A DNA stretch of 64,000 nucleotides from Lachnospiraceae bacterium (GTDB lineage: Bacteria; Bacillota; Clostridia; Lachnospirales; Lachnospiraceae), in assembly GCA_009911185.1 (NCBI GenBank), contig QXWW01000003.1:62001-126000 (forward strand), given 5' to 3'. Positions within the stretch are counted from its first letter, which is position 1, and each line of letters opens with the position of its first letter. Below are positions 17,040 to 25,395 of this stretch, one piece after another. The notes beneath the pieces were generated by a model, which was not told where the DNA came from, made no database searches, and worked only from the letters and a program-made list of their open reading frames with translations. A program made the translations under genes and the position numbers.

Positions 17040-17924
17040 TTAGCTGACACACATACTATTTCTGTATTCTGACGGTGATAAATGAAAATATTTACGAAAA
17101 GATTCTGCGAAATAACTTGCCCCATTGAATCCAACGGCATATGCGATTTCTGTAATGTTCATATCAGTATTTACAAGCAATTCAGTTCCTTTGTTTAAGC
17201 GATAAGCTGTAAGGTATGTGTTAGGCGTCTGGTGAATATATTCACCAAAAAGTCGACAGCATTTACTTTGCCCAACGCTGCCTGCAAGAGCAATCTGTTG
17301 TAAAGTCACCGGTTCATTATAATGCTGCTGAATAAAACTTATCATATTTTTTAATATGGATAATTCATTGTTTTGTAAATGTGTAACATGGGATGTTTTA
17401 GGCATATTTTCATAAACGATTGCCCATATCCATGAAAGTATGCTTTGTATCTTCAAGGTAGCTGCAGACGCTTTGTGAATAGAGTATATTAAATTCGTTT
17501 TCGAAATAATTTCGTTTTGCCATGTTATTTGCGGCTTTAAATGAATAAAGGGAATTTCTTCGTTTTGTATGACGGGAAGCACATATTTTTGCTCCATATC
17601 AGGAGTTATGCAAAGTAATAGGGGGTGAAAAAGGATATACATAAATTCGCACTCCGTATGCGTGTCGGAAAAGCCAAAATGCATCTGTCTTGCATTTACA
17701 AACAAGCCTTCTCCTGTATGGAGAGGAACGATTTTTCCATTAATATTGTAGGACATTTCTCCTTGATACACAATGATAAGCTCAATATCGTCATGCCAGT
17801 GCGGCGGCGCGGCATGATTAGGATAGAAAGACAGAAAAGAATGCCGGATATAAAAGGGATAATCTGCACGGTCATAGGGAATTTTTTCTGAACAGTCGTC
17901 TTTTAAGTCAATAAATATACCCAT
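17040..17924 (-). CDS. AraC family transcriptional regulator
   Basis: 294 residues. The N-terminal cupin-like ligand domain includes HWHDDIELIIVYQGEMSYNI; the C-terminal double HTH of AraC type includes ITEIAYAVGFNGASYFAESF and RKYFHLSPSEYR. Such proteins usually respond to a sugar or related small molecule. It is divergent from a PHP-phosphoesterase/MATE pair at 18418, the likely target. The 490-base gap between them contains a mobile repeat at 18117-18285. Confidence 0.85.
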   Translation of the reverse strand: MGIFIDLKDDCSEKIPYDRADYPFYIRHSFLSFYPNHAAPPHWHDDIELIIVYQGEMSYNINGKIVPLHTGEGLFVNARQMHFGFSDTHTECEFMYILFHPLLLCITPDMEQKYVLPVIQNEEIPFIHLKPQITWQNEIISKTNLIYSIHKASAATLKIQSILSWIWAIVYENMPKTSHVTHLQNNELSILKNMISFIQQHYNEPVTLQQIALAGSVGQSKCCRLFGEYIHQTPNTYLTAYRLNKGTELLVNTDMNITEIAYAVGFNGASYFAESFRKYFHLSPSEYRNSMCVS

Positions 17925-18116
17925 ATAAATACTCCTCGCGCAAAATTGTTATAATATTTGAAAGAATTTTGATAGATTTCCTTTTGTTTTAACAATATAA
18001 TTATATCAACAAACACCAAAAAGTCAATCTTGCAAACGAACACTGTGAAAGGAGAAAAAAATAAAACGTTAGTTTGCTCCTTTCTATTAAGAAAATGTCT
18101 GGTATGGTACGACTGT

Positions 18117-18285
18117 ACACTGGTATAGCGAATATGGAGTAACTGGTGAGCTGATTTGTCTGCCTGTTCATCTGCTGAGTTGTCGTCAATCGACGTAGCC
18201 ACCGCTACGCCTCATTCCTCCGCCTTGCATATGAAACAACCATTTGGCGTCAATGCAGCAGTTACTTAATATTCGCCGTACCAGG
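18117..18285. repeat. MITE-like repeat with terminal inverted repeats
   Basis: About 169 bases. The ends are imperfect inverted repeats of about 29 bases: CTGGTATAGCGAATATGG at the left pairs with the complement of TTAATATTCGCCGTACCAG at the right, about 25 of 29 matching. The interior is GC-richer and has a small hairpin (CGTAGC, CACC, GCTACG). There is no coding frame. It could be a MITE, a structured intergenic repeat or a transcribed hairpin. It sits between the AraC gene and its probable target operon. Confidence 0.6.
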
Positions 18286-18417
18286 GCAGATGTTTATTTC
18301 TGATAATAATAAGAATCTTTAAAAATTCAAAGATGCGCAGGAAGAGGCCATGGAATAAGATTCTGTATTATCGATAAATAACTTTAAATTTGTGAATATT
18401 ATGACGGAGGATTTCTT

Positions 18418-19416
18418 ATGATTGATTTGCACATGCATAGTTCATATAGTAATGACGGCGAGTTTTCGCCTTTGGAATTAGTAGAGATGTGCGCGGAACA
18501 GGGAATAGACCTTATGTCGATTACCGATCATAACTGCGTACGGGCTAATAAAGAAGCAGTATTATCAGCGGAAGAAAAAAACATTACATATATTCCGGGC
18601 ATTGAAATTGACTGTACATTTGAAGATACAAATTTTCATATGCTGGGATATGGAGTTGATGATACTTCCGGCGATTTTTATGAAATTGAAGAGCATATTA
18701 GAGCGCAAGGTTTGAATGCGTCTTTGGAAATGTTAAAGAAAACGCAGGATTTAGGATTTCATATCACAGAAACAGAAATGTGGAATCTGTCAAAGGATAA
18801 TTACTGGAAAGAAACATGGACGGGTGAAATGTTTGCCGAGATTCTTTTGTCAAAGCCGGAATATACCGGCCATTCCCTGTTAAAGCCCTATCGCAGGGCG
18901 GGAGCGAGAGGCGATAATCCTTTTGTAAATTTCTATTGGGATTACTATTCACAGGGGAGACCCTGTCATGTGGAAATCGCTTATCCCTCAATGCAAAAAG
19001 TGGTTGCTATGATACATCGCAATCATGGAATAGCCGTTTTAGCGCATCCTTGTGTGAATTTAAAGGGAAAGCGGCATCTTATGCGAAAAATTATGGAGTT
19101 TGGAATTGACGGGATAGAGGCGTTTAGCAGTTATCATTCCACGAAACAGGCAGCAGATATTTTGGGTGAGGCAGAAAGGAATCATTTAGTGATAACGTGC
19201 GGAAGTGATTTCCATGGAAAAACGAAACCTTCCATTTTTTTAGGAGGGCATAATTGTTCCATGCCAGAAACAGAAATCCGGGGGCGGTTCATGAAGTCCG
19301 TTGCCGTAAAAGATGGAACATCTGAAGTTATTTGTCCGAACAAAAATGTGGTAAATGCTGATTCAAAAAGAGAAAATAAAACGGAAGGGATTCGAGATGA
19401 GAACAAAATCATTTGA
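18418..19416 (+). CDS. PHP-domain phosphoesterase
   Basis: 332 residues from ATG 18418, with GGAGG nine bases upstream. Histidinol-phosphatase-like metal-binding motifs are present: MIDLHMHSSYSNDGEF, SITDHN, PGIEIDC, LAHPCVN and a final CGSDFHGK. Enzymes of this YciV-like type hydrolyse phosphoesters such as 3',5'-bisnucleotides or short RNA 5' ends. The downstream MATE gene begins inside its last 20 bases, so they were co-expressed. Confidence 0.82.
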   Translation: MIDLHMHSSYSNDGEFSPLELVEMCAEQGIDLMSITDHNCVRANKEAVLSAEEKNITYIPGIEIDCTFEDTNFHMLGYGVDDTSGDFYEIEEHIRAQGLNASLEMLKKTQDLGFHITETEMWNLSKDNYWKETWTGEMFAEILLSKPEYTGHSLLKPYRRAGARGDNPFVNFYWDYYSQGRPCHVEIAYPSMQKVVAMIHRNHGIAVLAHPCVNLKGKRHLMRKIMEFGIDGIEAFSSYHSTKQAADILGEAERNHLVITCGSDFHGKTKPSIFLGGHNCSMPETEIRGRFMKSVAVKDGTSEVICPNKNVVNADSKRENKTEGIRDENKII

Positions 19417-20710
19417 AAGCATTTTATAAAGAAAATTAGTTACACTTGTCTTTCCCATAGCGTTTCAACAATTTATGCTTGCCCTGGTCAACGCTTCTGA
19501 TGCGTTGATGCTTGGAGTGCTGACGCAAGACGCATTGTCTGCCGTATCGCTTGCAAGTCAGATAACTTTCATACAGAATCTATTTTTAGCGGACATGACT
19601 ATCGGGTTATCTACGATTGCCGCGCAGTATTGGGGAAAGGGAGAGATTGTATCCGTTGAAAAAATATTTGCTTATGTGCTGAAAATTACAATGGCGGTTT
19701 CCTCTCTGTTCACAATTATGGCTTTTGGCATTCCATCCTGCCTTATGAAGATATTTCCATCCGATACTGTACTGATAGAAAACGGGGCCGTCTATTTGCG
19801 CGCGGCAGCCATTTCCTGTTTATTGACGGGAATTTCTCAAATTTATTTTGTACATTAAAGAACAGCGGGCGTTCAAATCCAGTCTGATTAGCTCAGTCAG
19901 CGTTGTAATTAACACCTTTTTTAATGTGATATCGATTTTCGGTCTATTTGGTATACCTCAAATGGAAATTGCGGGAGCAGTGATTGCCACTGTAAAAGCA
20001 AGAGTACTGGAAGTTATCTGGTGTGTGTTTGAAACGTTTGCAAAAAACAGTTCCAAATTGAGAAGGGAAAATTTAATAAAAAATACAAACCGCTTTCTTC
20101 TGATTTTTGGAAATATACCTTGCCCGTCCTCGGAAATGAAATTGTCCGGGGATGTGGATTTACCATGTATTCGGTCATTATGGGGCATCTTGGGAGTGAC
20201 GCCGTCGCCGCCAATTCGCTTGCAAATTGTGAAAAATCTTGTTGCCTGCTTCTGTCCTGGACTTGGAAGCGGAGGAGGAATTATGGTTGGAAATGAGCTT
20301 GGAGCGGGCAGGCTGGATACAGCACGGGCGTATGGCGAGAAGTTATACAAAATGGCTATGCCTGGAGAACAGCATCAGGTTTGATATTGCTTGCAATCAG
20401 CCCCCTTATTCTTTCCGTTACAAATCTAAGCGCATACATATTTGAAGTGGATGCTTGTTAGGTGTTCTTATTATTACTTGGGAAATCTATAAACGGAATT
20501 ACAATCGCCGGTATTTTTTGTGCAGGAGGCGATAGTAAATTTGGCTTTTTATGCGATATAATAACGATGTGGTGCATCGTTGTCCCGCTGGGGCTGATTA
20601 CCGCTTTTCTGTTGCGGCTTCCCGTATTGGTTGTGTACTTTATCATAAATCTTAATGAAATTGTGAAACTTCCTGCTGTATATAGCATTATCAAAAATAT
20701 AAATGGGTGA
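19397..20710 (+). pseudogene. MATE efflux transporter, broken
   Basis: Starts at ATG 19397 (MRTKSFESIL, then TAA at codon 12). The rest reads through several frames: LALVNASDALMLGVLTQDAL, later NTFFNVISIFGLFGIPQMEI, GGGIMVGNELGAGRLDTARA and finally IAGIFCAGGDSKFGFLCD. These are MATE family signatures. At least one nonsense codon, two frameshifts and a deleted mid-section disable it. The intact neighbours suggest recent loss of an export function. Confidence 0.85.
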
Positions 20711-20741
20711 AAGACCTAACGATTAAGGAGGAACTTTAAAA

Positions 20742-21353
20742 ATGGGTATGAAAGAAAAAATGCACACGGGAGAATTATATTTACCGAATGATGATGAAAT
20801 CATGGAAGTTCAGTTGAAGAAACTTGACAGATTGTATGATTTCAATGCGACACGTCCGACCGAAATGGAAAAACGCAGCGTCCTGTTAAAACAAATGTTT
20901 GCAGAAATTGGTGACGGCTGCTACATCGAGCCGCCTTTTCACTCCAATTTTGGAGGCGGTCATGTGCACTTCGGCAAAAACATTTATGCTAACTTTAATC
21001 TGACACTGGTGGATGATACGCATATTTATGTTGGAGATTATACGATGTTTGGTCCGAATGTGACAGTTGCTACGGCGGGACATCCGATATTGCCAGAACT
21101 TCGTCAGCAGGGATACCAATATAACGCCCCTGTCCACATCGGAAAAAACTGTTGGCTAGGCGCCGGTGTTCTTATCATGCCGGGTATAACAATTGGCGAT
21201 AATGTCGTTGTTGGAGCAGGAAGCGTTGTCACAAAAGACCTTCCCTCGAATGTTGTAGCGGTTGGAAATCCATGCAGGATTCTTCGGGAAATAAATGAGC
21301 ATGACAAAGAGTATTATTTCAAAGATAAAAAAATAGTGACAGCCACGGAATAG
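20742..21353 (+). CDS. Maltose/galactoside O-acetyltransferase family
   Basis: 203 residues. An N-terminal Mac domain (MHTGELYLPNDDEIMEVQLK) is followed by a left-handed beta helix with hexapeptide repeats. The catalytic histidine lies in TAGHPILPE, and GKNCWLGAGVLIMPGITIGD is the conserved coil. Members transfer acetyl from acetyl-CoA to sugars. SD AAGGAGGAA precedes ATG 20742. It lies 31 bases after the MATE remnant and a hairpin terminator follows at 21541. Confidence 0.88.
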   Translation: MGMKEKMHTGELYLPNDDEIMEVQLKKLDRLYDFNATRPTEMEKRSVLLKQMFAEIGDGCYIEPPFHSNFGGGHVHFGKNIYANFNLTLVDDTHIYVGDYTMFGPNVTVATAGHPILPELRQQGYQYNAPVHIGKNCWLGAGVLIMPGITIGDNVVVGAGSVVTKDLPSNVVAVGNPCRILREINEHDKEYYFKDKKIVTATE

Positions 21354-21777
21354 AGAGTGGTAAGAAGTTACCAAGAGAGCGGATACAATGCTCTATTTGC
21401 AGCAACAAACCCGTAACAAAATCACAGCGGATACGGAGTTAAGAAATGATCTGCGCTATTAACACAAATACAGGCAGGAAAGTTTGCTTATAACTGTTAT
21501 CTAAGAGCCGGATATATTAGTACTCTGTATATTAAAAATAAAAACGCCAAAAACCGTAGAGGTCTGACCGCCTTTGCGGTTTTGGCGTTTTGGTGAGAAT
21601 ACACCGCTAGACAGGAATGTCGCTCACGTACTTATCATTTCCCATAGTACCGGAGGCAAATTGAGGCCGCCAGTTATTATTGCTTTATGCGGACGAACCA
21701 TAAAAGGAATTGTCAATACATAACGACCCAAAGAACCATGAGAGAGTTGACAAAGATTTCGTTATTATCTTGGGCAG
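21354..21777. other. Intergenic stretch, terminator only
   Basis: Between the acetyltransferase and a recombinase module. Apart from the hairpin at 21541-21591 I see no coding frame with a ribosome site. The right half may include the upstream end of the recombinase element, but I could not define a border. Confidence 0.4.
21541..21592 (+). terminator. Strong bidirectional terminator hairpin
   Basis: AAAACGCCAAAAACCG (21541-21556) pairs with CGGTTTTGGCGTTTT (21577-21591). T-rich sequence on the plus strand and A-rich sequence upstream let it work in both directions. Confidence 0.8.
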
Positions 21778-21900
21778 ATGCGGACAGTTGACCAGGTTCC
21801 GCAATCAACAGCAGACTTAGCAAAAAAAGGATTAGCCCACTCGTTATACGGTACAATCATTAGTTCATATAGTGGAAATGAGGGAGGTGCCGTCTGTTGA
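21778..21900 (+). CDS. 40-residue ORF upstream of recombinase module
   Basis: ATG 21778 to TGA 21898. The product starts MRTVDQVPQSTADLAKKGLA and has no recognised domain. Its stop overlaps the TTG start of the next ORF as TTGA, a sign of translational coupling. No clear ribosome site, so it may be a fragment. Small ORFs like this often accompany serine recombinases. Confidence 0.35.
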   Translation: MRTVDQVPQSTADLAKKGLAHSLYGTIISSYSGNEGGAVC

Positions 21901-22103
21901 AATATAGAGAATTTGTTTATGTTGGCGAACCTGTTCCAGAATTAAATGAACAGGAACACGCAGCGTTTTTTATGCATTTTCAAAAGTCAATTCTTATATC
22001 ACTAGAAAAACGGGGTTTATTGAGCGCATCGCAGCGGGAACGCTGCCTGCTCGAGCTTGAAAAACAACACAGTTTAAATCAGAAAAAGAGGCGTCAGGCA
22101 TAA
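21897..22103 (+). CDS. 68-residue accessory ORF of recombinase module
   Basis: TTG start at 21897 with GGGAGG nine bases upstream. The acidic N-terminus reads KYREFVYVGEPVPELNEQEH; the basic C-terminus is KKRRQA. The protein is helical and small. It lies 120 bases before the recombinase at 22224 on the same strand and could be a directionality or regulatory factor; that is inference from position. Similar small ORFs are common in clostridial recombinase elements. Confidence 0.55.
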   Translation: MKYREFVYVGEPVPELNEQEHAAFFMHFQKSILISLEKRGLLSASQRERCLLELEKQHSLNQKKRRQA

Positions 22104-22223
22104 TTGCTTGACGTTTTTACTATAGAAGAATGGGAAAAAGAGAGCAAAATTAAGGAAATACCGCAAGGGTATCCCTGTATGCCCTGAAAAGACGGGTAAT
22201 AATAAGGAAAGGAGATATTTCTT

Positions 22224-24092
22224 TTGTCAATAGATAAATATGAAACTTTAAACCAAGAAAGAATGATACGGTGCACAAAGAGAAAAGTTGCCGCCTATTG
22301 CCGTGTTTCCACGGACAACGAAGATCAGGCAAATTCCTTTGAAAGCCAGCAGCGTTATTTCAGACAATATATCGAGCGTAATCCCGATTGGGAGCTTTAT
22401 GAAGTGTTTGCTGATGAAGGCATCTCTGGTACGAATACCAAAAAACGAAAAGAATTTAACCGTATGATTGCGTGTGCGAAAAACGGTGATTTTGATTTGA
22501 TTGTAACAAAAGAAATCTCCCGTTTTGCAAGAAATACGCTTGACAGCATCTTCTATACACGCGACCTTAAAAAGCATGGCGTAGGCGTAATTTTTCTAAA
22601 TGATAATATTAATACATTAGACGGTGACGCGGAGCTTCGGCTCGCTATTATGTCCTCGATTGCACAGGAAGAAAGCCGTAAGACTTCCGAACGTGTAAAG
22701 TGGGGGCAAAAACGCCAGATGGAGCGGGGCGTAGTATTTGGCAGGGATATGTTAGGCTATGATGTCCGCGGCGGCAAAATGTATATCAATGAGGAGGGGG
22801 CCAAGATTGTCCGTCTGATCTTCCATAAATTTGTAAATGAGAAAAAAGGAACGCATGTGATTGCCCGCGAGCTTTTTGAAGCAGGCATAAAACCCATGCG
22901 TGTCAAGGAATGGCAAAATACTGTGATACTCCGTATTATCCGTAATGAAAAATACTGCGGCGACTTAGTCCAGAAAAAAACCTATACCCCCGATTTTCTT
23001 TCCCACGAGAAGAAAGTAAACCTTGGGCAGGAGGAGTTTGTTATCATCAAAGACCATCACGATCCGATTATCCCCCGTGAAATGTTTGATGAAGCAAACC
23101 GCATGTTAGATGAGCGTTCTTCATCACAGACGGGTAAGGCAAAATACAGCGGCCGTTATCCATTTTCCGGTAAAATAAAATGCGGATGCTGCGGTTTAAG
23201 CTATGTGGCGAGATATAAAACCCGAAAAAATGGAAGTTGTTATAAGGCATGGCGATGTTTGGAAGCTGTAAGGCATGGAAGCCCCCATATCGATAAAGCA
23301 GGAAATCAAGTCGGATGCAGGAGCTTAAGCATTCGCAATGAGGATGTCGCCCATATCATGTATCTTTTGACCAGGAGCCTGCAATATAATAAGAAGAAAT
23401 TTACGGACAATTTAGTTGCCGTTATCAAGTACATAATTTCCTCTGATTCGCCATGCGGCGCATATGCACCAGAGGGGATAAAGGGATGCCCCAGGGAAGC
23501 AGACAGCGTTGACGCGGATTCCCGGAGACGGAAAGCGCAGCTTATGGCAATAGAGGAAAAACGTACAAACCTCATTGACCTTTATACATCTGGCGATATT
23601 AGCAAAGATGAGTTTACAGCGGCAAGAGAAAAGTATGCTCATGAAATTGCCAGACTGCAATCAGTCATAGACGATATGCCGGAACATCCAGGCAGGCGGC
23701 CCTGTGAAGTCCTTGAGGAGATAGATAGACAAAGGGAGAACCACTTAAAACAGCAAGCGCTTGTCGTTGAAATTACAGAAGTGATTAACGAACTTGTCAA
23801 TGGTGTGGAATATGAAGATGATTTCTATAAAGAAATTTTGGATAAAATGGTCGTGTATGACAAAGACCATATTGACGTGTATTTAAACCGCCTCCCTCTC
23901 AAATGGAGCTACACGACTGCGAAAGGCGTAAACTGTATGCAGAATGAACGCCATACTGGAGAGTTTCCCTGTACACAGAGCGAAAAAAGCAATAGCGAAG
24001 AGGCAGTAGATTATAAAGATACCATGATTCCTCTATCCGACGATACAATTACCGGAAAGGGAAAAATATTGAATTGGCCGCAAAGAATTTGA
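22224..24092 (+). CDS. Large serine recombinase inside element 2
   Basis: 622 residues from TTG 22224, with GGAAAGGAGA upstream. Catalytic domain KVAAYCRVSTDNEDQANSFE with the nucleophile serine; recombinase domain around residues 170-300; zinc ribbon KIKCGCCGLSYVAR; C-terminal coiled coil and a DUF4368-like tail to about residue 570. It resembles TndX/TnpX-type enzymes. It appears intact. Its last codons overlap the 5' edge of a response-regulator relic (24067), suggesting insertion into or deletion of that gene. It is not next to either end of element 2. Confidence 0.88.
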   Translation: MSIDKYETLNQERMIRCTKRKVAAYCRVSTDNEDQANSFESQQRYFRQYIERNPDWELYEVFADEGISGTNTKKRKEFNRMIACAKNGDFDLIVTKEISRFARNTLDSIFYTRDLKKHGVGVIFLNDNINTLDGDAELRLAIMSSIAQEESRKTSERVKWGQKRQMERGVVFGRDMLGYDVRGGKMYINEEGAKIVRLIFHKFVNEKKGTHVIARELFEAGIKPMRVKEWQNTVILRIIRNEKYCGDLVQKKTYTPDFLSHEKKVNLGQEEFVIIKDHHDPIIPREMFDEANRMLDERSSSQTGKAKYSGRYPFSGKIKCGCCGLSYVARYKTRKNGSCYKAWRCLEAVRHGSPHIDKAGNQVGCRSLSIRNEDVAHIMYLLTRSLQYNKKKFTDNLVAVIKYIISSDSPCGAYAPEGIKGCPREADSVDADSRRRKAQLMAIEEKRTNLIDLYTSGDISKDEFTAAREKYAHEIARLQSVIDDMPEHPGRRPCEVLEEIDRQRENHLKQQALVVEITEVINELVNGVEYEDDFYKEILDKMVVYDKDHIDVYLNRLPLKWSYTTAKGVNCMQNERHTGEFPCTQSEKSNSEEAVDYKDTMIPLSDDTITGKGKILNWPQRI

Positions 24093-24374
24093 TACTTTGA
24101 GATTGTTGTTACAAGATACTAAAAAGGTATATACCAAAGAACAAATATATTCCCTTGTCTGGAACGACGCTTATTGCGGAGATGAAAATGCGGTTACGGT
24201 ACATATCGGCAGGCTGCGGAATAAGATTGAGGATGATAGCCGCATTCCCCGCTATGTCTTAACGATTTGGGAAATTGGTTATAAATTAGGAGATATGCTA
24301 TGAAGGAGCAGACGATTATCTTCTTTCTTTTAATCTGCATTGCGGTTTTAGCAGGAATTGTCTTGTGTCAGTAA
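24067..24374 (+). pseudogene. Response regulator and sensor kinase relics
   Basis: 24067-24303 encodes a winged-helix output domain (GRKEFDTLRLLLQ, VTVHIGRLRNKIED, then WEIGYKLGDML) without the receiver half. The following 25-codon frame (24300-24374, MKEQTIIFFLLICIAVLAGI) is the first membrane helix of a sensor kinase cut by a TAA; the rest is gone. The overlapping ATGA junction shows they were a two-component operon of VanRS type before the recombinase module arrived. Confidence 0.75.
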
Positions 24375-24550
24375 TTTGTCTTTCATACAAGGAAAGAACA
24401 TGAACAAAAAAGCAATACCGGATATATTCATGTCAAAAATTACGAAAAAGAAAGCGAATAGAGCGCATAGATTAAGTTCCATACGTTCTGGCGCTGTGTA
24501 GCTATTCTGTTTTGAGTGGAGTAGTTTCATAAAAGGGAATTTTGCAAAAT

Positions 24551-24841
24551 CTATATCTTGGAAATGACAGTCATAATAATATCTGTTCCATTTCCTAATA
24601 AATTCCCTATAAAATGGACTGTCATTGGTACATATATATTTTTAGTCTTTATGTATGAAATGTTGAATGGTAATGCCCATATCATAGTTAAAAATATTCC
24701 CCATATGGTTATTGAATGTTCTAAAGCACATAAGAACATACTTAACAAAGTTGTGATTAGGAGTATTCCTTTGCTCTCAAAAGAAATCATATTTTTTCTA
24801 TAAAATGTTTCTTCCGTAATTGCGGGTAATAGATATTGCAA
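24551..24841 (-). pseudogene. CPBP intramembrane protease, C-terminal fragment
   Basis: 96 codons contain the CPBP motifs EETFYRK, CALEH and HFIGNLLGN, which are the glutamate and histidine sites of the family. The N-terminal membrane helices are missing; upstream sequence continues in frame only briefly. Family members process prenylated proteins or act in bacteriocin immunity. Probably a remnant, though a short membrane protein could still be made. Confidence 0.65.
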
Positions 24842-24950
24842 AAATTGTCAACGATAGCCAGTTATACACATTCCTACCAATGTCAGCTACTACGGAATCC
24901 CATCCTATCTTTCATGTCTTCTTAAAAATTCTTAAATTCCTTTTAGGGTA

Positions 24951-25007
24951 TTGCATTATCACCTACAAAGTGTTAAGATATTTATATACCTACAAAGTGT
25001 TAAGATA
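24951..25007 (+). promoter_or_regulatory. blaI promoter with tandem operator repeats
   Basis: TTGCAT (24951-24956), 17 bases, TAAGAT (24974-24979). A 20-base direct repeat, ACCTACAAAGTGTTAAGATA, occurs at 24961-24980 and 24988-25007. The first copy overlaps the spacer and -10; the second lies around the start of transcription. TACA-x2-TGT cores resemble BlaI/MecI operators, so autorepression by the next gene is likely. Confidence 0.65.
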
Positions 25008-25020
25008 AAAGGAGGACAAC

Positions 25021-25395
25021 ATGGCACAGAAAATTTCTGAATCCGAACTGGTACTAATGAAAATCATTTGGAAGAACGGAGGGGCGGCGTTATATTCCCT
25101 TATCATGGAAGAACTGGAAAAAGACAAAAACGAATGGAAAAACAACACTGTACTTACTTTGCTTTCCCGGCTGGGAGAAAAAAAGTTCTTGAAAGTCAAA
25201 AAAATCGGCAGACGGAATGAATATGTGGCTGCGGTAACAGAAGCAGAATATCAGACCATGCAGACACACCGCTTTCTTGATAAAGTCTATGGCGGGAATG
25301 TAAAAAATTTAGTGTCAACCTTGTTGCGGCAGGATATTCTTTCGGCAGACGAATTGAAAGAGATTGAATCATTTTGGAGAAAAGAAAATGAATGA
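25021..25395 (+). CDS. BlaI/MecI/CopY family repressor
   Basis: 124 residues. Winged-helix N-terminus ISESELVLMKIIWKNGGAAL and dimerisation C-terminus VSTLLRQDILSADELKEIE. SD AAAGGAGG before ATG 25021. BlaI proteins repress until cleaved through the paired membrane protease BlaR1, which overlaps this gene by 8 bases. The direct repeats at 24961-25007 are the probable operator. Confidence 0.88.
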   Translation: MAQKISESELVLMKIIWKNGGAALYSLIMEELEKDKNEWKNNTVLTLLSRLGEKKFLKVKKIGRRNEYVAAVTEAEYQTMQTHRFLDKVYGGNVKNLVSTLLRQDILSADELKEIESFWRKENE

